Shown: positions 1-7,979, numbered from the stretch's first letter. The stretch is DNA of 12,903 nucleotides from Armatimonadota bacterium (GCA_030612605.1 JAUWNO010000021.1:1-12903), one strand, 5' to 3'. Program-made: numbers and translations. Notes: a model not told the origin generated them from the sequence alone.

Positions 1-1
1 G

Positions 2-169
2 ATCAGAGATAATATTGAAAAAATCGGTGAATATTGGTTGGCAAGGGAAAGTGAAATGCAGGATTTGAAATCGAAACATACAACAAAGATGATCATTGAA
101 GAAGTGATATTAGATTCAAAAGTTTCTGATGATAAATTCACAAAAAGGAATCTGAAAAGAGCTAAATAG
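2..169 (+). CDS. LolA-like outer membrane lipoprotein-sorting protein, C-terminal end (partial)
   Basis: Only the last 55 codons are present; the gene starts before the window and ends at TAG 167-169. The tail has a Trp, then a Met-x-Asp-Leu-Lys segment, Lys-His-Thr-Thr-Lys, an acidic beta strand, Asp-Asp-Lys-Phe-Thr and a final Asn-Leu-Lys-Arg. This pattern is typical of the C-terminus of the LolA_like family annotated as outer membrane lipoprotein-sorting protein, which often sits beside RND/MMPL-type exporters and DUF1302-type barrels. The beta-barrel gene that follows at 290 fits that arrangement. The protein would act in the periplasm. Family assignment rests on a short tail, so confidence is moderate. 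Confidence 0.6.
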   Translation: MRDNIEKIGEYWLARESEMQDLKSKHTTKMIIEEVILDSKVSDDKFTKRNLKRAK

Positions 170-178
170 ATTATCCAA

Positions 179-213
179 AACCTTGCGAATGGTCGAAGAC
201 CTTCGCAATGGTT
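179..213. repeat. Imperfect palindrome 1 (three-segment stem-loop)
   Basis: Three stacked stems can be read directly: AACC 179-182 with GGTT 210-213, TTGCGAA 183-189 with TTCGCAA 202-208, and GGTC 191-194 with GACC 198-201. The loop is GAA 195-197, with single-base bulges at T190 and T209. It has no T-run after it, so it is not an obvious terminator. It shares its layout with the next palindrome and is probably a copy of an intergenic palindromic repeat family. Confidence 0.6.
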
Positions 214-224
214 GGGAAAATACC

Positions 225-266
225 GACCATTACGGAGGTTTCGTAAACTCAACCATCCGTAAGGTC
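225..266. repeat. Imperfect palindrome 2 (same design as palindrome 1)
   Basis: Stems are GACC 225-228 with GGTC 263-266, TTACGGA 230-236 with TCCGTAA 256-262, and GGTT 237-240 with AACC 251-254. The bulges are A229 and A255, and the loop is ten bases. The outer and inner segments match palindrome 1 read on the opposite strand, while the central 7-bp stem has a different sequence that is still fully paired. It ends 23 bases before the barrel gene start and could affect its mRNA, but no terminator T-run follows. Confidence 0.6.
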
Positions 267-289
267 TTTAAAAAAAGGAGAAATAAATT

Positions 290-1621
290 ATGAAAAAAAT
301 GTTTATAATGACCGGCATATTAGTTGCAGTATTCAGCAATTCTTATGCTCAAGCAGAATTCAGTATCAATGGTTTTCTAAAAACAGATAATCGAATGCTC
401 ACAGATGATAACTATTTTACCTGGAATGAAAATCAATTAGGACTCAAATTTGAAGGTTCGTATTCCGGCAATTATCATCTATACAGTGAAGTTCGATTAA
501 GAGGCTCCGGATTTCCTGAAATATCTCAAACAGCGGATTTGCAAGGTAAGGATAAAGTCTATAAATGGGGATTGGAATTTCGGGAAGCATATCTCGATCT
601 ATATCAGTTTGGCTTACAGGATTTGGATGTAAGATATGGACGACAGATAATTACTTGGGGAACTGCCGATAAATTGAATCCAACCAGTAATATCTGTCCT
701 GAAGATTTGGAAGATGTTTTCAATTTTGGTGAACAAGCGGGCGTAAATTCCGTTTTGGCAACTTACTATTGGGGAGATTTCACTTTTTCAGGAGTATATG
801 TTCCCGCCTTCACTCCGGCAGTTTTACCTTCCGGTATTTATGCTTCCGCTCTTTCCGCACCAATGGAATTACCGGAAGGAATGACGCTCAATAATTTTAC
901 AGATAAAATTATATTACCCGAACAGAAATTTACAGAATCGTCGCAGGCAGCCTTTAAACTCGGAACTAATTTATTCGATTATGATTTGTCAGTAAGTTAC
1001 TATTACGGCAGAGACGATTTACCTTTGCTTAACAAAGTAACAATTAATCCCATCGATACATTGGGAACGGTAGATGCGTCAGCAGAGATGATCTATCCGA
1101 AAATGCAGGTTATCGGAGCGGACTTTGCCGGAAGCCTTCTCGATGTAGGAATTTGGGGAGAAGCCGCTCTCACGATTCCTGCTGAATACGAAATGCAAAC
1201 TGTCATAGGAGATGAAATCCAAAAATCAATTGCCTTGGAAGATGATCCGTATTGCAAATTCGTGCTTGGTGGTGATTATACTTTCAAAAATGGGATTTAT
1301 CTGAATACTCAATATCTGCACGGTTTTGTTCACGAAAGAGGAAGTGATGATCTGAATGATTATCTTACTTTTCGCTTTGAAAAGAAATTCTTCAATGATG
1401 AACTCAAAATAGTTCCGATCGGCGGAGCAGTTTCAGTAACCGATTGGGATGATTACGAAAATAACTATGGTCTCATTATCAATCCTGAATTATCTTTTCT
1501 TCCGTATGATAATGTAGAAATGATTTTTGGAGCTTACATTCTCGATGGAAAAGGAAACAATATGTTCAGTAGTTTGAAGGATAATGATGAAGTTTATTTC
1601 AAAGCAAAGGTGAGTTTTTAA
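290..1621 (+). CDS. Outer-membrane beta-barrel protein, DUF1302-like
   Basis: The 443-residue product starts with a Sec signal peptide (Lys-Lys, hydrophobic stretch 5-15, likely cleavage after Ala20 or Ala22). It ends in a terminal Phe within an alternating strand (YFKAKVSF), the usual signature read by the BAM complex. The body has many short amphipathic strands with Tyr/Phe/Gly. Residues 116-140 carry a Tyr-Gly-Arg-Gln, Trp-Gly-x-Ala-Asp, Asn-Pro, Cys-Pro-Glu-Asp pattern resembling DUF1302-type barrels linked to RND/MMPL exporters. A clear ribosome site (AAGGAG, 275-280) precedes the ATG. The upstream LolA-like gene supports an export or envelope-lipid role. The substrate is unknown; a generic porin is the alternative. 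Confidence 0.72.
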   Translation: MKKMFIMTGILVAVFSNSYAQAEFSINGFLKTDNRMLTDDNYFTWNENQLGLKFEGSYSGNYHLYSEVRLRGSGFPEISQTADLQGKDKVYKWGLEFREAYLDLYQFGLQDLDVRYGRQIITWGTADKLNPTSNICPEDLEDVFNFGEQAGVNSVLATYYWGDFTFSGVYVPAFTPAVLPSGIYASALSAPMELPEGMTLNNFTDKIILPEQKFTESSQAAFKLGTNLFDYDLSVSYYYGRDDLPLLNKVTINPIDTLGTVDASAEMIYPKMQVIGADFAGSLLDVGIWGEAALTIPAEYEMQTVIGDEIQKSIALEDDPYCKFVLGGDYTFKNGIYLNTQYLHGFVHERGSDDLNDYLTFRFEKKFFNDELKIVPIGGAVSVTDWDDYENNYGLIINPELSFLPYDNVEMIFGAYILDGKGNNMFSSLKDNDEVYFKAKVSF

Positions 1622-1633
1622 AAGAAGTAAAAA

Positions 1634-1831
1634 ATGGAATTTTCAAAGATTATATTCCTGATAATAGGTTCTCTTTTTTTTCTATTTGGCGTTGCCATAA
1701 CCATCTATCCAAATGAAATCGGAAGATGGTTAAAAACTAATTCATTTCTGTCGAACTATTCATTTTATATAGCCGGTTATATTATTGGATTTATTGGATT
1801 AGCAATATTAATTATAATATTTTGGATATAA
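1634..1831 (+). CDS. Small two-helix membrane protein, unknown function
   Basis: The 65-residue product has two strongly hydrophobic helices (about 5-25 and 44-64) joined by a short polar loop with Pro-Asn-Glu and Gly-Arg-Trp-Leu-Lys. It starts 12 bases after the barrel gene stop, with a weak AAGAAG ribosome site, so it probably shares that transcript. No catalytic motif is visible and I do not recognise a family. The length, clean hydrophobic pattern and position between two genes of the same strand favour a real gene. Confidence 0.6.
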   Translation: MEFSKIIFLIIGSLFFLFGVAITIYPNEIGRWLKTNSFLSNYSFYIAGYIIGFIGLAILIIIFWI

Positions 1832-1882
1832 TTCAATTATGTGTATGAAATTTATTTTACTCACAATATAGGGATTAAATCT

Positions 1883-3094
1883 ATGAATATAGAAAATGAA
1901 ATTGCTCAAATTGAAGAATTTCTAAAACGATACGGCTATCATTCTCAATCATACAATATCCTACTCAAGGATAAATCATACTTCTTTTCATCTTCGGGAA
2001 TAGATGGTGTAATTGCTTATGTAGTAAAAGCAAATGTTGCGATTGCTGCAGCTGATCCGATATGTGATCCTTCCAATATTCACTCGTTTGTTACTGAATT
2101 CAAAGTTTTCTGTAAAGAACGAAAATTGCTGTGTTGTTTTCAATCTATCACAGAACGGTGTAAAGTTATTCTAGAAGAGTTGGGCTTTGGAATGATCAAA
2201 ATTGGAGAGGAACCGATCTTTGATTTAGAAGATTTTTCGCTGTCAGGAAGCAGATTCAGAGGTTTGCGAAAGAATATAAACCAAGCGAAAAAGCAAGGTT
2301 TGTCAGTTGTGGAATATCATCCTCTTTTGGAGAGAGAACCGGAATGGGAAAAAGATATGGAAGAACTTTCCGCCATCTGGAAGAAATTTAAAGGTTCCGG
2401 TGAGTTTTCTTTTCTGATAGGTAAGCCTGCTCTGAATGATCCAAAAGAGAGGAAATATTTTCTGGCACTCCTTGATAACAAAGTTGAAGCATTCGTTGTT
2501 TGCACTCCTATTTATACGAGAAACGGAATCTATTTTGATGTGATGCGTCGCAAAGAAAAAACTCTAAATGGAATGCCACAGTTATTGTTTACAGAGTCTT
2601 TTCGTATCTTAAAAGAGCAAGGATACACAAAGGCAACTCTTGGTACAGCTCCTTTATCATACGAACATACAACTGATCCTGGACAAAGCCTCATTATTAA
2701 AACAGCATTAAGATTAGCGTTTAACCGACTGGGATATTTTCATAGATTCAAACCGCTTTATAAATTTAAAAGACAATTCGGTCCAAACTCGTGGGAAGGT
2801 CGTTATCTGGCATTTTCTCCTTCTCGTTTCAATCCCGTTATTCTATATGCTCTATTAAAAGTATATGACCCGACCGGGGTAACTAAAAAATTTCTAAATC
2901 AGCTAAATTTTGCCTGGAAAGGTATTAATAAAATAAAAGATGGAACTATTGATTTTATCGGTTCTACTTCAGAAAATGTAATAAAAGGGATCAAAGGAAC
3001 AAGCCATAAAGCAGTTACGACGACAAAAAAGACTTTACGGAAAATTCCGGAAAGTATAAAAAGTAAGAAATATCAAACTAAAAAGGAGGAATAA
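1883..3094 (+). CDS. DUF2156 / LPG_synthase_C domain protein (MprF-type aminoacyltransferase fold)
   Basis: This is the double-GNAT fold found at the C-terminus of MprF, which transfers an amino acid from aminoacyl-tRNA to phosphatidylglycerol. Visible family marks, counted from the 1883 ATG, are DPICD at 58-62, GEEPIFDL around 108-115, a Ser-Gly-x-x-x-Arg-x-x-Arg stretch at 121-129, Trp166, Asp-x-Met-Arg-Arg at 219-223, LGTAPLS at 253-259, and a Phe-Asn/Phe-Lys/Trp/Arg-Tyr-Leu block at 280-309. The MprF membrane flippase is absent. A Lys-rich tail of about 75 residues follows the domain. I chose ATG 1883 because AGGGA lies 8 bases upstream; GTG 1841 in the same frame would add 14 residues. 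The last codons contain the ribosome site of the next gene. Substrate is uncertain, since DUF2156 proteins also occur outside lipid lysinylation. Confidence 0.82.
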   Translation: MNIENEIAQIEEFLKRYGYHSQSYNILLKDKSYFFSSSGIDGVIAYVVKANVAIAAADPICDPSNIHSFVTEFKVFCKERKLLCCFQSITERCKVILEELGFGMIKIGEEPIFDLEDFSLSGSRFRGLRKNINQAKKQGLSVVEYHPLLEREPEWEKDMEELSAIWKKFKGSGEFSFLIGKPALNDPKERKYFLALLDNKVEAFVVCTPIYTRNGIYFDVMRRKEKTLNGMPQLLFTESFRILKEQGYTKATLGTAPLSYEHTTDPGQSLIIKTALRLAFNRLGYFHRFKPLYKFKRQFGPNSWEGRYLAFSPSRFNPVILYALLKVYDPTGVTKKFLNQLNFAWKGINKIKDGTIDFIGSTSENVIKGIKGTSHKAVTTTKKTLRKIPESIKSKKYQTKKEE

Positions 3095-3096
3095 TT

Positions 3097-3405
3097 ATGT
3101 TTGATTTATTGAAAAAAACAATATTAACCGGCATTGGCATCGCTTCGTTGACCAAAGACAAAATCGAGGAATTAGGTAAGAAAATCTCGGAAGAAAGTAA
3201 ACTTTCGGCAGAAGAAGGAAAAAAATTGGTTAATGATCTTTTGAAACAATCTGAAAAAGCAAGAGAGGATTTGGAAAATCAAGTTCAGAAACTTGTAAAA
3301 ATTGCTTTGGAAAAATTAGATATTCCAACTCGCGAAGATTTGAACAGATTAGAAAAAAGGATCATAAAGTTAGAAAATTTGAGAGCAGAAACAAGCAAAG
3401 AATGA
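3097..3405 (+). CDS. Phasin-like / PhaF-PhaI-type coiled-coil protein
   Basis: The 102-residue product opens with a short hydrophobic segment (Leu-Leu-Lys...Gly-Ile-Gly-Ile-Ala-Ser-Leu). It continues as a charged amphipathic helix and ends with Ile-Pro-Thr-Arg-Glu-Asp-Leu-Asn-Arg-Leu-Glu-Lys-Arg, a common ending of the poly(hydroxyalkanoate) granule-associated family. Such small proteins often precede ABC1/UbiB genes, as here. A strong AAGGAGG sits just upstream, inside the end of the previous gene, and the stop overlaps the next start (ATGA), so translation is probably coupled. No PHA synthase is in the window, so granule binding is unproven. A general lipid- or membrane-surface role, or a partner for the kinase, is equally plausible. 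Confidence 0.65.
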   Translation: MFDLLKKTILTGIGIASLTKDKIEELGKKISEESKLSAEEGKKLVNDLLKQSEKAREDLENQVQKLVKIALEKLDIPTREDLNRLEKRIIKLENLRAETSKE

Positions 3406-5093
3406 TACGAAAAATCGGATTGATAGGACGTACCTATCGTCATATAAACCGTTATCGGGAAATCATAACCGTGCTTTTTACGCACGGTTTTGGTGATTTG
3501 ATCACCAACTCTCAAATCGAAAAATATCTTGATTTCGGCAAGAAATTCATTCCCAATAAAAAAATTGAGAAAATAACTTCTTTATCACGTTGGGAACGAA
3601 TCCGGATTGTTTTGGAGGAACTCGGTCCGACCTTTATCAAATTTGGTCAAATTATGAGCAACCGTCCGGATATTTTACCGGAACCTCTGTTGATTGAACT
3701 TGAAAAACTTCAGGATTCAGTTCCTCCAATGCCGAATGAAGAAGCAGAAAAAATGATCGAGCAAGAATTGGGAAAGCCGATTTCAGAACTTTTCAAAAAA
3801 TTCGATACAAATCCAATCGCCTCTGCTTCCATTGCCCAAGTTTATCGAGCCGAATTATTCAGCGGAGAAAAAGTTGCGGTTAAAGTGCAGCGAACCGGAA
3901 TTCAAAAAATTATCGAAACAGACCTGGAAATAATGTTTCATCTTTCTCTTTTGATGGAAAAACACATCACTGAAATGCAGATCTTGAATCCGGTTGAAAC
4001 AGTAAAAGAATTTGAACGCTCTATCCGTAAAGAAATTGATTTCAATATTGAAGCTTCGCACATCGAACGGTTTGGAAGGAATTTCCAAACAGATTTATCG
4101 ATCTATATTCCTGAAGTTTATAAAGATCATTCCACAAAAAAAATCCTGACAATGGAGTTTATCGAGGGCATTAAAGTATCAAATCTGAAAGCTTTGAGAA
4201 AAGCGGAAAATGACCCTTTGCTCATTGCAGGGCAAGGTTGTGATCTTATCTTGAAACAAATATTTGAACACGGTTTTTTTCACGCTGATCCTCATCCCGG
4301 GAATATCGTGATCCTGAAAGATAATATTACTTGTTTCCTCGATTTCGGAATGATGGGAACTTTGCTGCCGAAACATCAGGATTACCTGGGAAATATCATC
4401 GTAGGAGTCGTGAATAAAGATTCAAAGAAAATAACCGAAACGCTTCTCCGGCTTACAGGAACCTATAATATCGAAAATCGGGATCAATTGGAATACCGTG
4501 TTTCCGAACTGATTAATCAGTATGCTTATATTCCTTTGAAAGAGATAAAAGTCGGTGAGTTTTTGAACAAGCTTTTCAGAATGCTGATAGATTTCAAATT
4601 GAGATTACCTTCAGATTTTTATCTGCTTTCAAAAGCATTGATAACCATCGAGGGAGTCGGAACAAAATTAGATCCTGATTTTGATATGGTGGCACACATC
4701 GAACCTTTTGCAAAAAACTTACTGAAAAAACAGATGGATCCTGTTAAACTGGCAAAAGATTTGTATTCATCTATGGCGGAATTTCGTCTTTTATTCAAGG
4801 ATTTTCCTTTTGAGATCAGGGAAATTATCCGGCAGATCAAAACCGGAAAACTAAAGGTTGAATTTGAGCATAAAGGTTTGGAACCAATGCTCATTAAACA
4901 CGATCAGATCAGCAATCGCATTGCTTTTGCCATTGTTCTCGCTGCACTCATTATAGGTTCATCTTTAATCGTACTCTCCAAAATTCCACCTCTATGGCAA
5001 GGAATTCCTCTTATTGGAATTGTGGGATTTGTCGGTGCGGGAATTATGGGATTCTGGCTGTTGCTATCAATATTAAAACATGGTAACTTCTGA
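3402..5093 (+). CDS. AarF/UbiB (ABC1) family atypical kinase/ATPase
   Basis: All hallmarks of the UbiB family are visible in this 563-residue protein. They are the N-terminal KxGQ motif (Lys80-Gln83), the Ala-rich nucleotide loop ASASIAQ at 140-146, the VAVK lysine at 161, the ExD motif (Glu211, Asp213), HADPHPGN at 294-301 and Asp-Phe-Gly at 314-316. Two hydrophobic helices near 505-560 anchor it in the membrane. Family members support ubiquinone or other lipid biosynthesis through ATPase activity; the real substrate is unknown here. The ATG overlaps the stop of the phasin-like gene by four bases. Its neighbours all concern lipids, so a role in membrane-lipid handling is more likely than quinone synthesis alone; no ubi genes are present. 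Confidence 0.9.
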   Translation: MIRKIGLIGRTYRHINRYREIITVLFTHGFGDLITNSQIEKYLDFGKKFIPNKKIEKITSLSRWERIRIVLEELGPTFIKFGQIMSNRPDILPEPLLIELEKLQDSVPPMPNEEAEKMIEQELGKPISELFKKFDTNPIASASIAQVYRAELFSGEKVAVKVQRTGIQKIIETDLEIMFHLSLLMEKHITEMQILNPVETVKEFERSIRKEIDFNIEASHIERFGRNFQTDLSIYIPEVYKDHSTKKILTMEFIEGIKVSNLKALRKAENDPLLIAGQGCDLILKQIFEHGFFHADPHPGNIVILKDNITCFLDFGMMGTLLPKHQDYLGNIIVGVVNKDSKKITETLLRLTGTYNIENRDQLEYRVSELINQYAYIPLKEIKVGEFLNKLFRMLIDFKLRLPSDFYLLSKALITIEGVGTKLDPDFDMVAHIEPFAKNLLKKQMDPVKLAKDLYSSMAEFRLLFKDFPFEIREIIRQIKTGKLKVEFEHKGLEPMLIKHDQISNRIAFAIVLAALIIGSSLIVLSKIPPLWQGIPLIGIVGFVGAGIMGFWLLLSILKHGNF

Positions 5094-5133
5094 CTTTTTT
5101 TATATTTGAAAAATTAGATAATCAAGGAAAAAT

Positions 5134-6930
5134 ATGGCTATTGACACAATACAAATTAACACCATTCTGAATAATGCATACGATCTTCTTTCCAGAGAAA
5201 AGAACCAGATCAACAACTTGAATGTTTTTCCTGTCCCGGATGGAGATACGGGGCTCAATATGGCACTTACTCTTCGGGGAACTTTGAATAATATAAAATC
5301 ACATTCACTAAAAACGATGACTATCCAGGAATATATAGCTTGCTTTACTGAAGGAGCTTTACTAAACAGTAGGGGATGTTCAGGTAGTATTTTAGCTCTT
5401 TTCTGCAAGGGAATATTTGAATCAGTCAAATTGACGGAAGGCTCGATATCAAATGATGAATTATCAGCAGCTTTGAAAAAAGGGTGTGAAATAGCTTATC
5501 AGGAAACTACCAATCCTACCGAGGGTACGATGCTTACAATGATGCGGGTTCTTTCTGAACAATTTGAAAAACTCTGCTCCGAATCTTCAAATAATACTTT
5601 TATTCTAATAAAAAAAATTATTCCCAGCTTGGAAGAGACTCTAAAAAATACACCGGAAATGCTTCCAATGCTGAAAAAAGCAGGTGTTGTCGATTCCGGG
5701 GCAATGGGATTTCTTATTCTTATTAAAGGCATATCTTTTGAATTGGAACATAATGCAAGTATCATCAAACCCATATTCTCAGTCGCCAATATTCTGATGA
5801 TAAGCAGATATGTGCACTCCTTTGCTTCCCGTAGAAAATGCGGAAGACGTAACCGGTTGGTTAAAACAATCATATCGAGTATTCCTCTCAAAAATACCGG
5901 TAACATTAATCTAACAAATATTATCAACTTATTTAATAATCTGCTTCAAAAAAAAGATAATAAGAAACTTGCTGAAACAATTATCCGGAAAAGTGATGAA
6001 TTATCCGAAACCTGGAATCCGAATATTAAATTCAGATATTGCACCGAATTCATTTTGGAATCTGAAAATCTGGATAAAACTGAATTTGAAAATAAATTAT
6101 CAGGTTGGGGAGACAGCCTGATAATTATTCATTCAAATAATATTTTCAAGATTCATATTCACACTAATAAACCGAAATCGCTTTTAAAAACCTGTGAAGA
6201 ACTGGGAAAAATATCTTCTACAAAAATAGATGATATGAAAAAACAACATCATAATCTTATCTCCGAAGATAAAGCATATTACAATAAAGATAATGCACTT
6301 CTTTTCTTTGTGAATGGAATTGGATTTGCCAATATTCTGAAAAGATTGGGAACCGTGGATATTTTTACATATCAGAAGGTGAAACCATCGGTAAACCAGA
6401 TTCAGAATGCTATATTGAAAACCAGGGCAAAAAATATAATTATCGCTGCGGATTATGCTGACATAATTCCCGCCCTGAAATCTGCCATTACGTTATCTAA
6501 AAGTAATATTGAATTAATAGAATCAAAAAACATAATTCAACTGATCAATATAATGTATCATTACTCGGAATTTCAGGATTTATATCAGAATACAAAAGTT
6601 ATCAGAGAGCATCTGGATGACATTAGATTTTATAAAATTACCAGAGCTACACGAGATTTTGCCGAAGAAAACATAAATGTAAAAAAAGGAGATTTTTTTT
6701 CTATTTATCAAAACAAGATATTTTTTTCTGCCGGAAGAAAGGAAATTGTTATTGAGCAATCAATTTCGAAATTGATAGATACTGAAACCCTGATCACTAT
6801 TTATTGTGGTAAAAAGGAAAACAATACAGATAAAATCGTTTCCAAATTGCAAGGCAAATTTGAAAATATTACCTTCGAATCATACTTTGGAGGACAGGAT
6901 AGATACAATTATTATATCACATTTGAATAA
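5134..6930 (+). CDS. fakA: Fatty acid kinase FakA-like protein (DAK2/DhaL domain)
   Basis: FakA phosphorylates fatty acid held by FakB, giving acyl-phosphate. The N-terminal DAK2 domain is clear: Leu-Asn-Val-Phe-Pro-Val-Pro-Asp-Gly-Asp-Thr-Gly at 29-40 (Asp36 and Asp38 as metal ligands), an ARGNSG-like loop written SRGCSG at 79-84, PTEGTML at 128-134 and GVVDSGAMG at 184-192. The middle domain has the family RYCTEF (302-307), GDSL (327-330), His342-x-His344 and an Asp-Asp-Met-x-x-Gln-His segment (367-373). The Cys and His pair matches residues that, as I recall, bind zinc in staphylococcal FakA. The C-terminal third is divergent. Length (598) is slightly above the usual 550. Ribosome site AAGGAAAA precedes the ATG. 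FakB follows by 12 bases, which strongly supports the pairing. The loop residue Asn to Cys is unusual. Confidence 0.87.
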   Translation: MAIDTIQINTILNNAYDLLSREKNQINNLNVFPVPDGDTGLNMALTLRGTLNNIKSHSLKTMTIQEYIACFTEGALLNSRGCSGSILALFCKGIFESVKLTEGSISNDELSAALKKGCEIAYQETTNPTEGTMLTMMRVLSEQFEKLCSESSNNTFILIKKIIPSLEETLKNTPEMLPMLKKAGVVDSGAMGFLILIKGISFELEHNASIIKPIFSVANILMISRYVHSFASRRKCGRRNRLVKTIISSIPLKNTGNINLTNIINLFNNLLQKKDNKKLAETIIRKSDELSETWNPNIKFRYCTEFILESENLDKTEFENKLSGWGDSLIIIHSNNIFKIHIHTNKPKSLLKTCEELGKISSTKIDDMKKQHHNLISEDKAYYNKDNALLFFVNGIGFANILKRLGTVDIFTYQKVKPSVNQIQNAILKTRAKNIIIAADYADIIPALKSAITLSKSNIELIESKNIIQLINIMYHYSEFQDLYQNTKVIREHLDDIRFYKITRATRDFAEENINVKKGDFFSIYQNKIFFSAGRKEIVIEQSISKLIDTETLITIYCGKKENNTDKIVSKLQGKFENITFESYFGGQDRYNYYITFE

Positions 6931-6942
6931 GGAGAAAATATT

Positions 6943-7824
6943 ATGAAGAAAAAAATACTGGTTATTACAGGAGATAATCTCGGTATTACTAACGAACAAA
7001 TCGGCTACAAAGATATTGCTTATATGAAATTTCCTGTCATAATTAATGATGAAGAATACCGGGAAAATGAAGAGCATACCGCTCGATATCTGATAGAAAG
7101 GTTTAAAAAAGAGAAGGTTAGTGCTCACACCCAGGCACTTGTGAAAGGTGATTTGATAAAGATCGTTGAAGCTGCCAAAGATAATTATGATGTTATTTTC
7201 CATGTAATGATGGGAAGTAATATGTCTGCGGCTACTTTTCAAATGTGCGAACAGGTAAGAAAAGAATATACAGATATAATCCCGATCATCAATATTGATT
7301 CAAAACAGGTTATTTCCGGTGTGGGCTCTATTCTGCTCAGACTAATCGAACTTTTGAAAACAAGCGATGATATCGCAGAGATAAACGCAAAAATTACTGA
7401 AATTACGACAAATACATTTACCTGTCTCTGTCTGCCGGATCTGGGTTTTCTGCAAAGAGGGGGAAGAATTGGCAAAGCTAAATCCCTGCTCGGATCAATT
7501 CTTAAAATAATTCCGGTGGTAGGACTTTTAGGTGATGAAGCTGATCTGGGCATGTTACCTATCGGAAAAGGAAGAACAAAACAAGCTGCAAACAGGGTGA
7601 TCATCGAAAACATCAAACAGAAAATGCAAAAATATAAAATAGAAACCGTTAAACAGATAGTTATTCTGCATTTGGAAGACAACGATTCTCCCGAGCTTAA
7701 AGACTTGGAAATCCAAATAAAAAGTGAACTTAAATTCGAGAAATTGATAATTGGTCATCCTCGATTTTGCGAAGCAGTTCACACTGGTCCAGGTGCCTGG
7801 ATAGCTTCATTTTCTTTAAAATAA
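6943..7824 (+). CDS. fakB: DegV family fatty-acid-binding protein (FakB-like)
   Basis: The 293-residue length is standard for DegV proteins, which hold one fatty acid in a buried tunnel and present it to FakA. Recognisable segments are Ile-Thr-Gly-Asp at 8-11 (usually ITDS), HTQA at 62-65 in place of TSQP, Gly-Ser-x-Met-Ser at 91-95 in the serine loop, Ile-Asp-Ser at 118-120, LQRGGRIGKA at 170-179 with Arg175, and HTGPGAW at 280-286. The Ser loop, GGRI arginine and HTGPG histidine are the residues expected around the carboxylate. Several substitutions make it a divergent member, so chain preference cannot be guessed. It has a strong AAGGAG ribosome site and lies directly after fakA. Confidence 0.87.
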   Translation: MKKKILVITGDNLGITNEQIGYKDIAYMKFPVIINDEEYRENEEHTARYLIERFKKEKVSAHTQALVKGDLIKIVEAAKDNYDVIFHVMMGSNMSAATFQMCEQVRKEYTDIIPIINIDSKQVISGVGSILLRLIELLKTSDDIAEINAKITEITTNTFTCLCLPDLGFLQRGGRIGKAKSLLGSILKIIPVVGLLGDEADLGMLPIGKGRTKQAANRVIIENIKQKMQKYKIETVKQIVILHLEDNDSPELKDLEIQIKSELKFEKLIIGHPRFCEAVHTGPGAWIASFSLK

Positions 7825-7866
7825 GTTGCAAATTTTTCGAGTTGTAAAAGATTATGACGATTCGAG

Positions 7867-7900
7867 AAAAAATCGTTCCTAAAGAGGGCTTTGGGAACGA
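7867..7900 (-). terminator. Terminator-like hairpin, minus orientation, between fakB and plsY-like gene
   Basis: A 12-bp stem (7873-7884 with 7889-7900, one G-T pair) closes the four-base loop AGGG. Six A lie just before it on the plus strand (7867-7872), so the minus-strand transcript would read stem then six U, the classic intrinsic terminator layout. On the plus strand no T-run follows, so it would not end the fakAB transcript by the usual route. It could also be a palindromic repeat or an mRNA-stabilising stem. A weaker alternative stem, ACGATT 7857-7862 with AATCGT 7871-7876, competes with its base. Confidence 0.5.
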
Positions 7901-7979
7901 GAGATAATTCTTAATAATGGATGTCTTTCTGAGAAAATCTTACAAAGGCATTCGACGAAGAATCTATAAATAAATCTAC

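Noticed and set aside
179..266. CRISPR-like or terminator reading of the two palindromes.
   Set aside because: There are only two units in opposite orientation with no regular spacer, and neither has a T-run directly after a stem.
3855..4376. Antisense open frames inside the UbiB gene.
   Set aside because: The plus-strand UbiB frame is fully explained by conserved motifs; the antisense frames have no recognisable protein features.
5095..5101. T-run after the UbiB gene as a terminator that would split the operon.
   Set aside because: No stable stem precedes the run, and the next gene starts only 40 bases after the stop.
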